Origin: Polynucleobacter sp. MWH-UH2A | GTDB taxonomy: Bacteria; Pseudomonadota; Gammaproteobacteria; Burkholderiales; Burkholderiaceae | Length of the DNA: 64,000 nucleotides | Reading direction: 5' to 3' | Assembly: GCF_018687195.1 (NCBI RefSeq) | Contig: NZ_CP061321.1 | Span: 620,001-684,000, forward strand | In this document: in pieces, positions 14,995 through 23,943 of the stretch | Layout: the number at the start of each line of letters is the position of its first letter | How positions within the stretch are numbered: position 1 is the stretch's first letter | Made by a program: the position numbers and the translations under genes | The notes under the pieces: model-generated | What the model was told of the DNA's origin: nothing | Databases searched by the model: none | The model's input: only the letters and a program-made list of their open reading frames with translations

Positions 14995-17900
14995 TCATCG
15001 ACGCATATCAAGGGTAAATGGGAACTCTTTGCTGGCACTAATTTCAATATTGGACTGCACTCCCTCTATCGGTCCAGGCGTATGACCCATGCGGAAGAAG
15101 CGAGCAAGACGACGGCTTTCTGCCTCATAAGCATTCACAGGGAAGGTGTCGTAATTTCGACCGCCGGGATGGGCAACATGGTACTGGCAGCCACCCACAG
15201 AACGCTTCATCCAAGTATCAACAACATCCAAGGTGAGAGGTGCATGAACGCCAATGCTGGGGTGTAGGCTTGATGGGGGATTCCAGGCCTTGTACCTTAC
15301 TCCCGCAACGTACTCTCCAGCTGTGCCAGTCGGTTGTAGCGGCAATGGTTTTCCGTTGCAGGTAATGGTGTAGCGGCTTTGATTGAGTCCTGTCACGCGC
15401 ACCTCTATACGTTCAATAGAAGAATCAACATATCGTGCGGTCCCGCCACCCGTACTTTCCTCGCCCATCACATGCCATGGCTCAAGACCATTTCTAATGG
15501 TGATTTCAGTACCCATGGTTTGGATTTGACCAATGAGTGGGAAGCGGAACTCGAGGTGTGGTGCAAACCATTCAGGCTTAAAGTCATAGCCATGGCGTTG
15601 CATCTCTTCAATGACGTCATCAAAGTCCATCTTGATAAATGTTGGTAGCAGGCAGCGGTCATGAAGTTCGGTGCCCCAGCGTGTTGCTGGTGCTAAATAG
15701 GGCTCATCCCAGAAACGGGCGATCAGTGCGCGAATCAGTAGCTGCTGAACGATACTCATGCGCGCATGAGGCGGCATCTCGAAAGCGCGTAATTCAAGTA
15801 GTCCTAACCGACCAGTTTGGCTATCGGGTGAATACATCTTATCGATACAAAATTCGCTACGGTGGGTATTGCCTGTCACATCGATCAATATATTACGCAG
15901 GGTTCGGTCAACCAGCCAGGGTGGCATGCTTGCGCCATACTTCTTACGATTTTCATGAATCTCTTTAAGAGCAATTTCTAATTCATAAAGCTGATCATTA
16001 CGCGCTTCGTCGACTCGCGGTGCTTGACTCGTTGGGCCAATAAACATGCCGCTAAATAAATAACTCAGGCTCGGATGATTGTGCCAATACAAAATCAAAC
16101 TTGCCAAGAGCTCGGGTTTGCGTAAGAAAGGGCTATCCACTGGTGTGGCACCACCCATCACAAAGTGATTGCCACCACCTGTACCAGTATGACGGCCATC
16201 TGTCATAAATTTCTCAGCAGAAAGTCGTGACTCGAAAGCGGCTTGATAGAGAAACTCAGTATGCTCAACCAACTCATTCCAGTTATGAGCTGGATGAATG
16301 TTGACTTCGATGACACCAGGATCAGGAGTAACTTGCAATATTTTTAATCTTGGATCAAGTGGAGGTGGATACCCCTCAATCACTATTTGAAACTGCAATT
16401 GATCGGCCGTAGCTTCGACAGCTTCTAGTAGATTTAGATAGTCCTCTAGTCTGGCTAGCGGCGGCATGAACACATAGAGAGCGCCATTTTTGCCCCCATG
16501 TTTATTCTCGGCATCGGGGCCATTAGCGCGCATTGGATCACGAGTCTCAACACATAACGCTGTCCTGGTGATCCAGGCAGCAGACTCTTGGCGAAGTGGA
16601 CTGCGGCTTTCTTGAGATTGGCTCCAGATAGAATTACCAGAGCCACTAGAAGGGCCCAAGGATTTTTTGATTAATGTTTGATGCTGCTGAACTACTGGAG
16701 CGCTTGTTCGCAATGGTGGCCTAGGCGCAAACGGATCTTGCTCAATCATGTAAGGGTAATCCGCTTTACTGGTCCAGGGCAGCGAGTCCAAAGGTAAGCG
16801 GTAGCCCATCGGAGAATCTCCGGGTAAAAGATATAGGCGATCTTCGCGATAAAACCAGGGACCAGTTTTCCAATGGGTGTCGAAGTAGTTCTGAGCTTGA
16901 CCTGCTTCAATCGGCAATACATAACCAATTACGGAATCTAATTTTTGAGTAAAGACGCGTTTTAAGCGGGTGCGTTCCATCTCGTCATCTAAATTCGACT
17001 GAAATGGATCGACATTGACTGGCAGTTTAGATTCGCGCCAGAGGTAGTAAAAAACATCCTCGTAGGCAGGCTCAATAAACTTATCAGCAAGTCCTAAATT
17101 TTTGGAGAGGGTATAAACAAATTTTTCTGCATCTTTGTTGGTATAGGTAATGGGATCGCGCTCATCAGCAAAGAGTTTTGAGTTTTTCCAGATAGCGTGA
17201 CCATCAGCCCTCCAGTAAATAGAAAGTGCCCAGCGAGGCAACTGTTCACCTGGATACCATTTGCCTTGTCCAAAGTGCAAGAAACCACCATCACCATATT
17301 GTTTGCGTAAGCGCTCTACTAAATCTGTTGCATAACCACGCTTTGTAGGGCCTAGTGCATCGACATTCCACTCGCGCTCATCACGACCATTGATAGAAAC
17401 GAAGGTTGGCTCTCCGCCCATAGTTAGACGTACATCACCAGCTTCTAATTTCTGATCAACTTTATGACCAAGCTCCACAATGGCTTGCCATTGTTCTTCT
17501 GTATAGGGTTTTGTCACTCGAGGTGATTCATAAATCCTTGTGACTTCCATCGTGTGCTTAAAGTCTACTTCGCACTTATCAACACCACCTTCAATTGGAG
17601 CTGCACCTGAAGGTTCTGGGGTGCAGGCAACTGGAATATGGCCTTCACCGGCAAATAGTCCAGAGGTTGGATCTAAACCAATCCAGCCTGCACCAGGCAA
17701 ATAGACTTCGCACCATGCATGCAGATCTGTGAAGTCCACCTCTGTGCCACTAGGGCCATCTAAGGCTTTGACATCTGGCTTTAATTGAATGAGATAACCA
17801 GACACAAAGCGCGCAGCCAAACCGCTCAGGCGTAATAAATTCACCATTAACCATGCTGAATCACGACAGGATCCGCTTTGTAAATCTAGAGTCTCATCGG

Positions 17901-18402
17901 GAGTCTGAACGCCAGGCTCCATGCGAATGAGGTAATTAATGTCGTGTTGAACTTTTTGATTTAGCTTGACTAAAAAATCAATCGTTCGCATTTTGCTGCG
18001 ATCGATAGTTTTTAAATACTTATTTAAAGTAGCGTTGCGCATCTTACCTAGGTAGGGGTGCAATTCTTTCTTTAATTCTGAGTTATAGCTAAACGGATAG
18101 TTCTCAGCGTCAGGTTCCAAGAAGAAATCAAAAGGGTTGTATACCGCCATCTCAGTCACAAGATCAACGGTTACCTTAAATTTCTTTACCTTTTCAGGAA
18201 AAACTAGACGTGCTTGATAGTTGGCATAAGGGTCTTGCTGCCAGTTAACAAAATGTCCTTCAGGCTCCACCTTGAGTGAGTAAGAAAGAATATGACTGCG
18301 GCAATGCGGGGCAGGCCGTAATCGTACTATTTGTGGCCCTAGTTCCACTAGGCGGTCATAGCTGTATGCGGTGACGTGATGGAGCGCAGCATGTATAGAC
18401 AT
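14995..18402 (-). CDS. Transglutaminase-like protein with DUF2126 domain
   Basis: An 1135-residue protein. The N-terminal about 280 residues form a transglutaminase core with C (LQSGSCRDSAWLM), H (DLHAWCEVY) and D (GLDPTSGLFAGEGHIP). The rest is the long DUF2126 region with RLTMGGEPTFVS, GFLHFGQGKWYPGEQLPRW and, near 770, TGGGNHFVMGG, resembling a glutamine-synthetase-like or COOH-NH2 ligase fold in published domain analyses. It is the first gene of the three-gene unit. It probably combines ligation and cleavage of amide bonds; substrate unknown. Confidence 0.88.
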   Translation of the reverse strand: MSIHAALHHVTAYSYDRLVELGPQIVRLRPAPHCRSHILSYSLKVEPEGHFVNWQQDPYANYQARLVFPEKVKKFKVTVDLVTEMAVYNPFDFFLEPDAENYPFSYNSELKKELHPYLGKMRNATLNKYLKTIDRSKMRTIDFLVKLNQKVQHDINYLIRMEPGVQTPDETLDLQSGSCRDSAWLMVNLLRLSGLAARFVSGYLIQLKPDVKALDGPSGTEVDFTDLHAWCEVYLPGAGWIGLDPTSGLFAGEGHIPVACTPEPSGAAPIEGGVDKCEVDFKHTMEVTRIYESPRVTKPYTEEQWQAIVELGHKVDQKLEAGDVRLTMGGEPTFVSINGRDEREWNVDALGPTKRGYATDLVERLRKQYGDGGFLHFGQGKWYPGEQLPRWALSIYWRADGHAIWKNSKLFADERDPITYTNKDAEKFVYTLSKNLGLADKFIEPAYEDVFYYLWRESKLPVNVDPFQSNLDDEMERTRLKRVFTQKLDSVIGYVLPIEAGQAQNYFDTHWKTGPWFYREDRLYLLPGDSPMGYRLPLDSLPWTSKADYPYMIEQDPFAPRPPLRTSAPVVQQHQTLIKKSLGPSSGSGNSIWSQSQESRSPLRQESAAWITRTALCVETRDPMRANGPDAENKHGGKNGALYVFMPPLARLEDYLNLLEAVEATADQLQFQIVIEGYPPPLDPRLKILQVTPDPGVIEVNIHPAHNWNELVEHTEFLYQAAFESRLSAEKFMTDGRHTGTGGGNHFVMGGATPVDSPFLRKPELLASLILYWHNHPSLSYLFSGMFIGPTSQAPRVDEARNDQLYELEIALKEIHENRKKYGASMPPWLVDRTLRNILIDVTGNTHRSEFCIDKMYSPDSQTGRLGLLELRAFEMPPHARMSIVQQLLIRALIARFWDEPYLAPATRWGTELHDRCLLPTFIKMDFDDVIEEMQRHGYDFKPEWFAPHLEFRFPLIGQIQTMGTEITIRNGLEPWHVMGEESTGGGTARYVDSSIERIEVRVTGLNQSRYTITCNGKPLPLQPTGTAGEYVAGVRYKAWNPPSSLHPSIGVHAPLTLDVVDTWMKRSVGGCQYHVAHPGGRNYDTFPVNAYEAESRRLARFFRMGHTPGPIEGVQSNIEISASKEFPFTLDMRR

Positions 18403-18533
18403 GCTTTAAAGTCTATAAGTTCACTACAAGGGTGCATTACTGCTTGGCACAAGACTAGTGCGGTAAATGTGAATATGCCCAAAATCGGGCAAAAGACGTC
18501 AAAAATAGGGCATAGAAGTCAGGTTGCCGAATA

Positions 18534-18566
18534 CAGAAGGAATAAGTTGTAGCTGTACTCCTTCTG
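18534..18566. repeat. Inverted repeat before the GST gene
   Basis: CAGAAGGA (18534-18541) and TCCTTCTG (18559-18566) are perfect arms with a 17-nt loop, ending nine bases before the ATG at 18576. It could be an operator or an mRNA hairpin that affects translation. No T tract follows, so it is not a terminator. Confidence 0.5.
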
Positions 18567-18575
18567 AAAACGGAT

Positions 18576-19235
18576 ATGCCTAAGCAAACTACCTTGACGA
18601 TCAGCAGCAAAAACTATTCATCATGGTCTTTGCGGGGTTGGCTCATGCTCAAACTCTCTGGCTTGCCATTTCAAGAAATAGTGGTGTCGCCGGATGATGT
18701 GGATAACAGAGCAGAGTTGTTACTTCTCTCCCCTTCAATTCTGGTTCCTCGGTTAGATCATGATGGATGTCGAGTTTGGGACACTATGGCTATTGGCGAA
18801 TATTTGAATGAGCTTAAGCCAGGCTCTCATTTATTGCCAAAAGATCCGATTGCTAGAGCACATTGTCGCTCTGTATGCGGGGAGATGCACTCTGGATTCT
18901 CGGCTCTGCGTGCTTCATTGCCCATGAATATCAAGGCGAAGTTTGCCTCATTTAAGATTTGGTCAAAAGCACAAATTGATATCAATCGCATTGTGGTCGT
19001 TTGGCAAGACTGTCTTACAAGCTATGGCGGTCCATTTCTGTTTGGCAAAGAGCCCACACTAGCCGATGCTATGTTTGCACCGGTAGTCACCAGATTCCTG
19101 ACTTATCACGTAGCGCTTGATAAGGCATGTGAGAAGTACTGTGATCACATCATGGCAATGCCTGAGATGAGGGAATGGGTGATGGGCGCCCTTGAAGAAC
19201 CCGATGATATTGAAGAACTTGAAGTGGAGTTTTGA
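18576..19235 (+). CDS. Glutathione S-transferase-like protein
   Basis: A 219-residue protein. The N-terminal thioredoxin-like half has SSKNYSSWSLRGWLML, where the S-S-W-S-L-R block is the catalytic/glutathione region of a bacterial GST subgroup, and VPRLDHDG then DTMAIGEYL, the glutathione gamma-Glu binding site. The C-terminal helical half contains GKEPTLADAMFAPV, the GST N-capping motif. It would conjugate or reduce with glutathione in the cytoplasm; substrate unknown. It leads a same-strand run with a cupin, an unknown protein and a PHB depolymerase. Confidence 0.85.
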   Translation: MPKQTTLTISSKNYSSWSLRGWLMLKLSGLPFQEIVVSPDDVDNRAELLLLSPSILVPRLDHDGCRVWDTMAIGEYLNELKPGSHLLPKDPIARAHCRSVCGEMHSGFSALRASLPMNIKAKFASFKIWSKAQIDINRIVVVWQDCLTSYGGPFLFGKEPTLADAMFAPVVTRFLTYHVALDKACEKYCDHIMAMPEMREWVMGALEEPDDIEELEVEF

Positions 19236-19237
19236 TC

Positions 19238-19678
19238 ATGAATGCACCCGTTAAATTTAAAAGTGATACTGATTTTTCTCATGTAAAGCCAGCAGATACG
19301 CAGTTTTTGCCTGGAGGCTTAAGAGACTTTTTCTTATACCGCGATTTGGGAGTGGCAAAAGCAACCAAGGGAAAAGTAATTGCCCATTTGGTTAAAGCCA
19401 ATAAACCACCAGTTGATGGTACTGGCTGGCACTATCACGTAGCTGAATTTCAAATTGTCATCATGAACAAGGGTTGGGCAAAGTTCATGTATGAAGATAA
19501 GGTCACATTAGTTGAGGCCGGCGATGTCGTGCATCAAATGCCTGGGATTACTCACTATCTATTTGATTACTCGCCAGATATGGAGTATCTAGAAATTGTA
19601 GGACCTGCGGATTTTGAAACGGTTCCAGTGGCTAAGGGGCCAGCAGATGTTCCTGGAGTTACCCCATGGAAGTCTTGA
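19238..19678 (+). CDS. Cupin-domain protein
   Basis: A 146-residue protein from ATG 19238, two bases after the GST stop. It has a single cupin barrel: GTGWHYHVAEFQIVIMNKG (metal ligands H, H and E) and, in the second motif, VVHQMPGITHYLF (H). Three histidines and a glutamate suggest Fe, Mn or Zn. Cupins include dioxygenases, isomerases and sensors, so the reaction is not predictable. Its 3' end overlaps the next start by 13 bp. Confidence 0.82.
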   Translation: MNAPVKFKSDTDFSHVKPADTQFLPGGLRDFFLYRDLGVAKATKGKVIAHLVKANKPPVDGTGWHYHVAEFQIVIMNKGWAKFMYEDKVTLVEAGDVVHQMPGITHYLFDYSPDMEYLEIVGPADFETVPVAKGPADVPGVTPWKS

Positions 19679-20004
19679 GTAAGAATTCACTGACCTCCGA
19701 TTTTACGGTGCTGTTTCAGCGGATTATGACGTTGGCAGAGGAGCTTGATGGCATGCGCGAGTATTACCGCGATCTTTATAAGAAGATTGAGGCGGATGAA
19801 TTCACGGATGTAGATATACAAGAGTTAGACCTTCTTAAAATCTTTAACGTTGCGGGTTTTGTCAATCTATCCATTATTTCTGCACAAGCAGCACAAACAG
19901 CAGCAATCATTGCGAATGATGTTTCCCTAAGCAGGGTATTTGATCCTACTTTAAAAACCACTGAGAGAGCACTGCGTCACATTGAGAGTGGTGCGTATAA
20001 ATGA
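19666..20004 (+). CDS. Helical protein of unknown function
   Basis: A 112-residue, mostly alpha-helical acidic protein with no signal. The centre contains an alanine-rich helix (ISAQAAQTAAIIAND) and a D/E-rich segment (EADEFTDVDIQELD). The start ATG lies inside the cupin gene and its stop overlaps the next gene (ATGA), so it is translated together with PHB depolymerase. An amphipathic helix-rich protein coupled to a PHB depolymerase might be granule-associated, but it does not resemble phasins I know. Function not assigned. Confidence 0.65.
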   Translation: MEVLSKNSLTSDFTVLFQRIMTLAEELDGMREYYRDLYKKIEADEFTDVDIQELDLLKIFNVAGFVNLSIISAQAAQTAAIIANDVSLSRVFDPTLKTTERALRHIESGAYK

Positions 20005-21218
20005 TGTACAAGGCTTACCAAACCTTTGCAAACCTGCATGATCCTATTCGCATATTTGCGAAAGCATCAGAGCGAGTTTCTAATAATTGGTTTGGGAATC
20101 TCAGCTTAAATCCGTTACAACGGCTCTCGGCGCACTATGAGCAAATTGCATTGCTTGGTTTTACGCATACCAGACCAGACTTTAAGATTGATTCGGTAAT
20201 CGACTCGTTTGGTATAGAGCAAGCTGTAAGAGAAGAAAAGGTGTATTCAACCCATTTTTGTGATTTGGTGCGCTTTAATAAACCTGTTATTGAGGGTCAG
20301 CCAAAGATATTGTTGGTAGCGCCTATGTCAGGGCACTTTGCCACTCTTTTGGCGGGCACTATTAGAACTCTATTACGAGATCATGATGTGTATGTCACTG
20401 ATTGGCTCAATATTCGCGATGTTCCACAGAGTTGTGGCGAATTTGAATTCGATTCTTATGTAGAACATATTATTCATTTTCTGCAGTTTATTGGTCCGCA
20501 AACTCATCTCATGGCAGTGTGTCAGCCAACGGTAGCCTGCCTTGCTGCTACAGCAATCATGTCTGAAGATAAAAGTCCTGATGCTCCCGCAAGTTTGACA
20601 CTCATGGCTGGCCCAATTGATGTCAGTCAAAGTCCTACCAAGGTAAATGAGTTAGCAAGTAGCAAGCCGATATCATGGTTTGAAGAAAAGCTTATTGGAG
20701 AGATACCAAAACCTTTTGGAGGCGCAGGTCGAAAAGTATATCCAGGCTTTTTGCAGCTAATGGCATTTATGAGTATGAATCCAGATCGTCATGCGGAATC
20801 GTTTCGTAAACTCTACGAATATCGTATTAGTGGTGAGACCGAGAAAGCTGACGCTATTCATGAATTTTATGAAGAGTACTTCGCCATTATGGATTTATCT
20901 GCCAACTTTTACCTGCAAACAATTCAAAAAGTTTTTATGGATCGAGACCTTACTTTAGGAAAGTTAACTTATCAAGGCAGATTAGTGAATCCAAAGCTGA
21001 TAAAAAAGACATTTCTCCTGACGGTGGAAGGTGAAAGAGATGATATTTGTGGCATAGGGCAAACATTAGCTGCCCAAGACCTTTGTAGTGGTCTGCCGGG
21101 CTACATGAAGTCACACCATCTTCAGGCTGGTGTGGGGCATTACGGTGTATTTAACGGTAAGCGCTGGGATACACAAATATATCCCGTTGTTCGTAACCAC
21201 ATTCAATCGGCTCTTTAA
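20001..21218 (+). CDS. phaZ: Intracellular polyhydroxybutyrate depolymerase
   Basis: A 405-residue cytoplasmic alpha/beta-hydrolase without a signal peptide. The nucleophile elbow is MAVCQPTVAC with C174, the cysteine nucleophile of the PhaZ1 group from Ralstonia. VAPMSGHFATLL near residue 106 and the final GVGHYGVFNGKRW (catalytic His) complete the family pattern. It breaks down stored PHB granules to 3-hydroxybutyrate units. Start and stop overlaps link it to the previous gene; a 71-residue unknown protein follows 14 bp later. Confidence 0.92.
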   Translation: MMYKAYQTFANLHDPIRIFAKASERVSNNWFGNLSLNPLQRLSAHYEQIALLGFTHTRPDFKIDSVIDSFGIEQAVREEKVYSTHFCDLVRFNKPVIEGQPKILLVAPMSGHFATLLAGTIRTLLRDHDVYVTDWLNIRDVPQSCGEFEFDSYVEHIIHFLQFIGPQTHLMAVCQPTVACLAATAIMSEDKSPDAPASLTLMAGPIDVSQSPTKVNELASSKPISWFEEKLIGEIPKPFGGAGRKVYPGFLQLMAFMSMNPDRHAESFRKLYEYRISGETEKADAIHEFYEEYFAIMDLSANFYLQTIQKVFMDRDLTLGKLTYQGRLVNPKLIKKTFLLTVEGERDDICGIGQTLAAQDLCSGLPGYMKSHHLQAGVGHYGVFNGKRWDTQIYPVVRNHIQSAL

Positions 21219-21232
21219 ATCGGGAGGGAATC

Positions 21233-21448
21233 ATGGTTGTCTATATCACTAACGGAATAGTTGCGAGAATGCGGCGCAATGATGGAACTGATAGGGGCTC
21301 TCTTGCGCTTCAACCTGGAAAATATGTTGCAAACAAAATCAATGATGGCTCATTAGAAATTTTGCAGGATGCAGGAGAACCTGTTTACTTGCTGCCTTTT
21401 ATTTGGTGGGAAAAGATGGAATTAGGGGATCTTTTGATTGCGGCATAA
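21233..21448 (+). CDS. Small protein of unknown function (paralogue of 10637-10855)
   Basis: A 71-residue protein with the ribosome site GGGAGG. Its pattern YITNGI...LQPGKYVANKINDGSLEILQDAG...LGDLLIA matches the small protein at 10637-10855 over its whole length. It has no membrane segment or signal. It lies between phaZ and a methylmalonyl-CoA decarboxylase-like gene in a tight same-strand run, so it is probably expressed with them. Function unknown. Confidence 0.7.
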   Translation: MVVYITNGIVARMRRNDGTDRGSLALQPGKYVANKINDGSLEILQDAGEPVYLLPFIWWEKMELGDLLIAA

Positions 21449-21460
21449 AAGGTTTTATAA

Positions 21461-22252
21461 ATGAATTATCAGTACATCAAAATTAAACAAGCAGAATTGA
21501 TTGCGACAATTCGATTCAATCACTACAGCAAAAGAAATGCGTTGAGTGAATGTTTAATCGAAGAGATACATCATGCGCTTGAACTTTTTAGTAAAGAGGA
21601 TGTACGTGTCTTAGTGCTTCGATCTGATAAAAAGAATAAGGTATGGTCTGCTGGTCATGATGTAATGGAGCTCCCAAGATCTGAGCGTGACCCTCTTCCA
21701 GCAGATGATCCCGTTATGGTTCTGCTTAAATCTATTAGGGCTTTTAGGGCGCCAGTAATTGCCATGGTTGATGGTTCTGTTTGGGGCGCATCTACAGATC
21801 TGATTATGAGTTGCGATATAGCAATAGGAGACCATGATTCGACATTCGCAATTACGCCCGCAAAACTAGGTCTTCCATACACGGCAAGTGGTATCTTGCA
21901 CTTCATGTCAAGAATGCCCCTTAATGTAGTTAAGGAAATGTTTTTAACGGCAGATCCAATTGGTGCTGACAGAGCATTACAGATTGGTATTCTTAATCAC
22001 CTTTATGTATCAGGCGAGTTGGAAGCCAAGACATACCAAATGGCGAAAACCATAGCGTCCAGATCCCCACAAGCTAATTCAGTCCTCAAAGCTCAGGCGC
22101 AAATGTTATCGGATGCGGCTGTTCTGAATCCTACAGTATTCGAGCATCTGCAGTCTTTACGCAAGAATGTTTATATGGGTAGCGACTACAAGGAGGGGAT
22201 TACGGCTTTCCTTGAAAAGCGGGAGCCTGTTTTTGGCCAAGCTGCTGAGTAG
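21461..22252 (+). CDS. Enoyl-CoA hydratase family, methylmalonyl-CoA decarboxylase-like (ScpB)
   Basis: A 263-residue crotonase-fold protein. The oxyanion-hole segments SAGHDVMELPRSERDPL (about 65-80) and VDGSVWGASTDLIMSCD (about 105-121) closely resemble E. coli ScpB/YgfG, including H-D-x-x-E-L-P and SVWG. ITPAKLGLPY and the end segment EGITAFLEKREPVF also match. ScpB converts methylmalonyl-CoA to propionyl-CoA. No mutase gene is nearby, so another crotonase reaction on PHB- or fatty-acid-derived CoA esters is possible. It is 12 bp upstream of the BLUF gene. Confidence 0.8.
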   Translation: MNYQYIKIKQAELIATIRFNHYSKRNALSECLIEEIHHALELFSKEDVRVLVLRSDKKNKVWSAGHDVMELPRSERDPLPADDPVMVLLKSIRAFRAPVIAMVDGSVWGASTDLIMSCDIAIGDHDSTFAITPAKLGLPYTASGILHFMSRMPLNVVKEMFLTADPIGADRALQIGILNHLYVSGELEAKTYQMAKTIASRSPQANSVLKAQAQMLSDAAVLNPTVFEHLQSLRKNVYMGSDYKEGITAFLEKREPVFGQAAE

Positions 22253-22264
22253 GGTTCTGTGTTG

Positions 22265-22681
22265 ATGGATCGACAATCTCTAATTGAATTTAGCTATATC
22301 AGTAGAGCGAAAGATCCATTCTCAAAACTGCAATTAGTTCAGCTATTTGATAAAGCATTTAATTTCAACACTGCAAATAGAATTACCGGCGTCTTATTCT
22401 ATGAAAATCGATATTTTGCTCAAATATTAGAAGGTACTAGGGAAGACATTTCTCATTTGTGGAAGCAAATACAAAACGATAGTCGTCATGTCATTATTCG
22501 TGAATTAGATTTTCGGGAGATTGATGAGCGAGCATTCCCTAGTTGGGGTATGCGATTCTTTGGGGCCGATCGAATTGCGAAATATACCCCAAATTTGAAG
22601 CAGCATCTTAATGGCTTACCGGAGAATGACTCTAAGCTCTTGACCTTAATGCGTTCGGTTGCTGCTTTGGATAAAACATGA
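22265..22681 (+). CDS. BLUF-domain blue-light photoreceptor
   Basis: A 138-residue single-domain BLUF protein from ATG 22265. Flavin-binding and signalling residues are all present: Y11 (EFSYIS), N38 (TANRITG), Q53 (YFAQILEG) and W94 with M96 (PSWGM). These form the FAD hydrogen-bond switch of AppA, YcgF and PixD. No output domain is attached, so it would act through a partner protein. It closes a same-strand run of seven genes that includes phaZ and the ScpB-like gene, suggesting but not proving co-expression. A decayed tRNA-Lys fragment follows at once. Confidence 0.92.
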   Translation: MDRQSLIEFSYISRAKDPFSKLQLVQLFDKAFNFNTANRITGVLFYENRYFAQILEGTREDISHLWKQIQNDSRHVIIRELDFREIDERAFPSWGMRFFGADRIAKYTPNLKQHLNGLPENDSKLLTLMRSVAALDKT

Positions 22682-22682
22682 A

Positions 22683-22722
22683 AAAGCCCCAAGATTTCTC
22701 ATGGAGCTTTTGTATAACTGGT
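22683..22722. terminator. Degenerate hairpin with tRNA fragment 4
   Basis: AAAAGCCCCAAGATTT... and ...ATGGAGCTTTT are a mutated version of the hairpins at 552 and 31470. The stem is weakened but A/T tracts remain. It follows the BLUF stop and may still terminate that operon. Confidence 0.45.
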
Positions 22723-22728
22723 AGGTCG

Positions 22729-22761
22729 CACGAGATTCCAACTGGTGACGAAGGAGTTAAA
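22729..22761 (-). repeat. Decayed tRNA-Lys 3'-end fragment (attachment-site remnant 4)
   Basis: The sequence after TATAAC matches fragments 1-3 with several substitutions (GTAGGTCGCACGAGATTCCA for GTGGGTCGGGCGAGATTCGA) and loses similarity before the anticodon loop. The T-loop is damaged. The flank lacks the GTGCGATTG pair. This is therefore probably an older insertion junction than the other three. Confidence 0.65.
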
Positions 22762-22820
22762 TAACTCTGCAAGCAATCGCTCGGAAAGGGGGTCTAATTG
22801 AGCTTTTGACGAGTGCATTG

Positions 22821-23372
22821 ATGGAGGTCAATGCATTTCGGAGGGTAAATGCCTATGATCTATCAATGAAAGTTTATTCACTACGATTGTTATGGGTCCT
22901 ATTTGGATCTTTTATTGCCATTGGTTTAGCTTTACTTATTACAAAGGCAAATTCTCCGCTATTGCTGGCCTCCCTTGGTGGAACAACTTTGTTTTTATTT
23001 GCACTCACGGGGGCGCCGGCTGCTCAACCTAGGGCGGTATTTGGTGCGCACTTGATCAGTAGTTTGATTGGCATTTTGGCATATCAATTGCTTGGGGATG
23101 CTTTTTGGGTTTATGTTCTCGCCTTGATTATTACCATTGCGATCCTATTGCTCACTAGGTGTGTGCATCCTCCAGCGGGCGCAAATCCGCTGATTATGAT
23201 CCAAGCCCATGCTGGCTTTATTCATCTTGGTGTCACTGTGATGGCTGGAGTATCGATCATTTTCTTGACTGCAATGATCTGGAGTCGCCTCGGAATTGGA
23301 TCAAAAAAGTATCCTGTTTCATGGACGCAACCATCGCCCCCAACTCATAATTGGGGTATTTGGGACGATTGA
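22821..23372 (+). CDS. HPP-family membrane protein 1
   Basis: About 183 residues with four or five membrane helices and the signature CVHPPAGANPL. The same signature with GGTT and GAPAAQPRAV segments defines the HPP family, some of whose members were linked to nitrite transport in cyanobacteria and plastids. I use ATG 22821; TTG 22806 is possible, and ribosome sites are weak for both. It begins cargo segment B, which also holds a second HPP gene and a cyanate operon, so a nitrogen role is consistent. Confidence 0.78.
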   Translation: MEVNAFRRVNAYDLSMKVYSLRLLWVLFGSFIAIGLALLITKANSPLLLASLGGTTLFLFALTGAPAAQPRAVFGAHLISSLIGILAYQLLGDAFWVYVLALIITIAILLLTRCVHPPAGANPLIMIQAHAGFIHLGVTVMAGVSIIFLTAMIWSRLGIGSKKYPVSWTQPSPPTHNWGIWDD

Positions 23373-23398
23373 CTAGATTTCCCTTAACAGGGCAAAAA

Positions 23399-23866
23399 TC
23401 AGAAACCGTAGTCGCTCAGGCCTGGATGATTATCCGGTCTTCTACCGAGAGGCCAAAAAAATTTCCGCTCAGACTCTTTGATTGGTAGGTCATTGATGCT
23501 AGCAAAGCGACGCATCATAAAGCCATTTTCATTAAATTCCCAATTCTCGTTACCAAAACTTCGCGTCCAGTTTCCTGAGTCATCATGGCACTCGTAGGCA
23601 AACCTGACCGCAATTCGATTATCAGTAAACGCCCAAAGTTCTTTAATTAATCGGTAATCCAATTCTTTCGCCCATTTGCGGTGAAGAAATTCTTTTACTT
23701 GCTCGCGCCCAATTGGAAATTCAGCGCGATTTCTCCAAATGGTATCTTCTGTATAGACCAGCGAAACTTTTTCAGGATCCCGAGTATTCCATGCATCCTC
23801 AGCCATCCTAATTTTTTGAATGGCCGTCTCTCTTGTGAATGGCGGGAGAGGTAATTTTTTTTCCAT
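23399..23866 (-). CDS. DUF1348 / NTF2-like protein
   Basis: A 155-residue protein starting at ATG 23866, which has GGAG six bases upstream; ATG 23878 includes that ribosome site. It has a cone-shaped SnoaL/NTF2 fold: [38 protein letters not shown] at the start, then [15 protein letters not shown], and a C-terminal [23 protein letters not shown], the hallmark of DUF1348. Function unknown. It lies between the two HPP genes on the opposite strand, divergent from the second. (Long segments are described at residues 15-52 and 119-147.). Confidence 0.82.
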   Translation of the reverse strand: MEKKLPLPPFTRETAIQKIRMAEDAWNTRDPEKVSLVYTEDTIWRNRAEFPIGREQVKEFLHRKWAKELDYRLIKELWAFTDNRIAVRFAYECHDDSGNWTRSFGNENWEFNENGFMMRRFASINDLPIKESERKFFWPLGRRPDNHPGLSDYGF

Positions 23867-23897
23867 TTTTAGCTCCATTAATCATAATTATTTCAAT

Positions 23898-23917
23898 ATG
23901 GATATATGATGATCCAT
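23898..23917. promoter_or_regulatory. Inverted repeat in divergent region (candidate operator)
   Basis: Perfect ATGGAT and ATCCAT arms separated by 8 bp lie between the DUF1348 gene and the second HPP gene. Only position and symmetry support it. Confidence 0.3.
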
Positions 23918-23943
23918 AAATTGTTAATTGTTTGTAATTTTGC

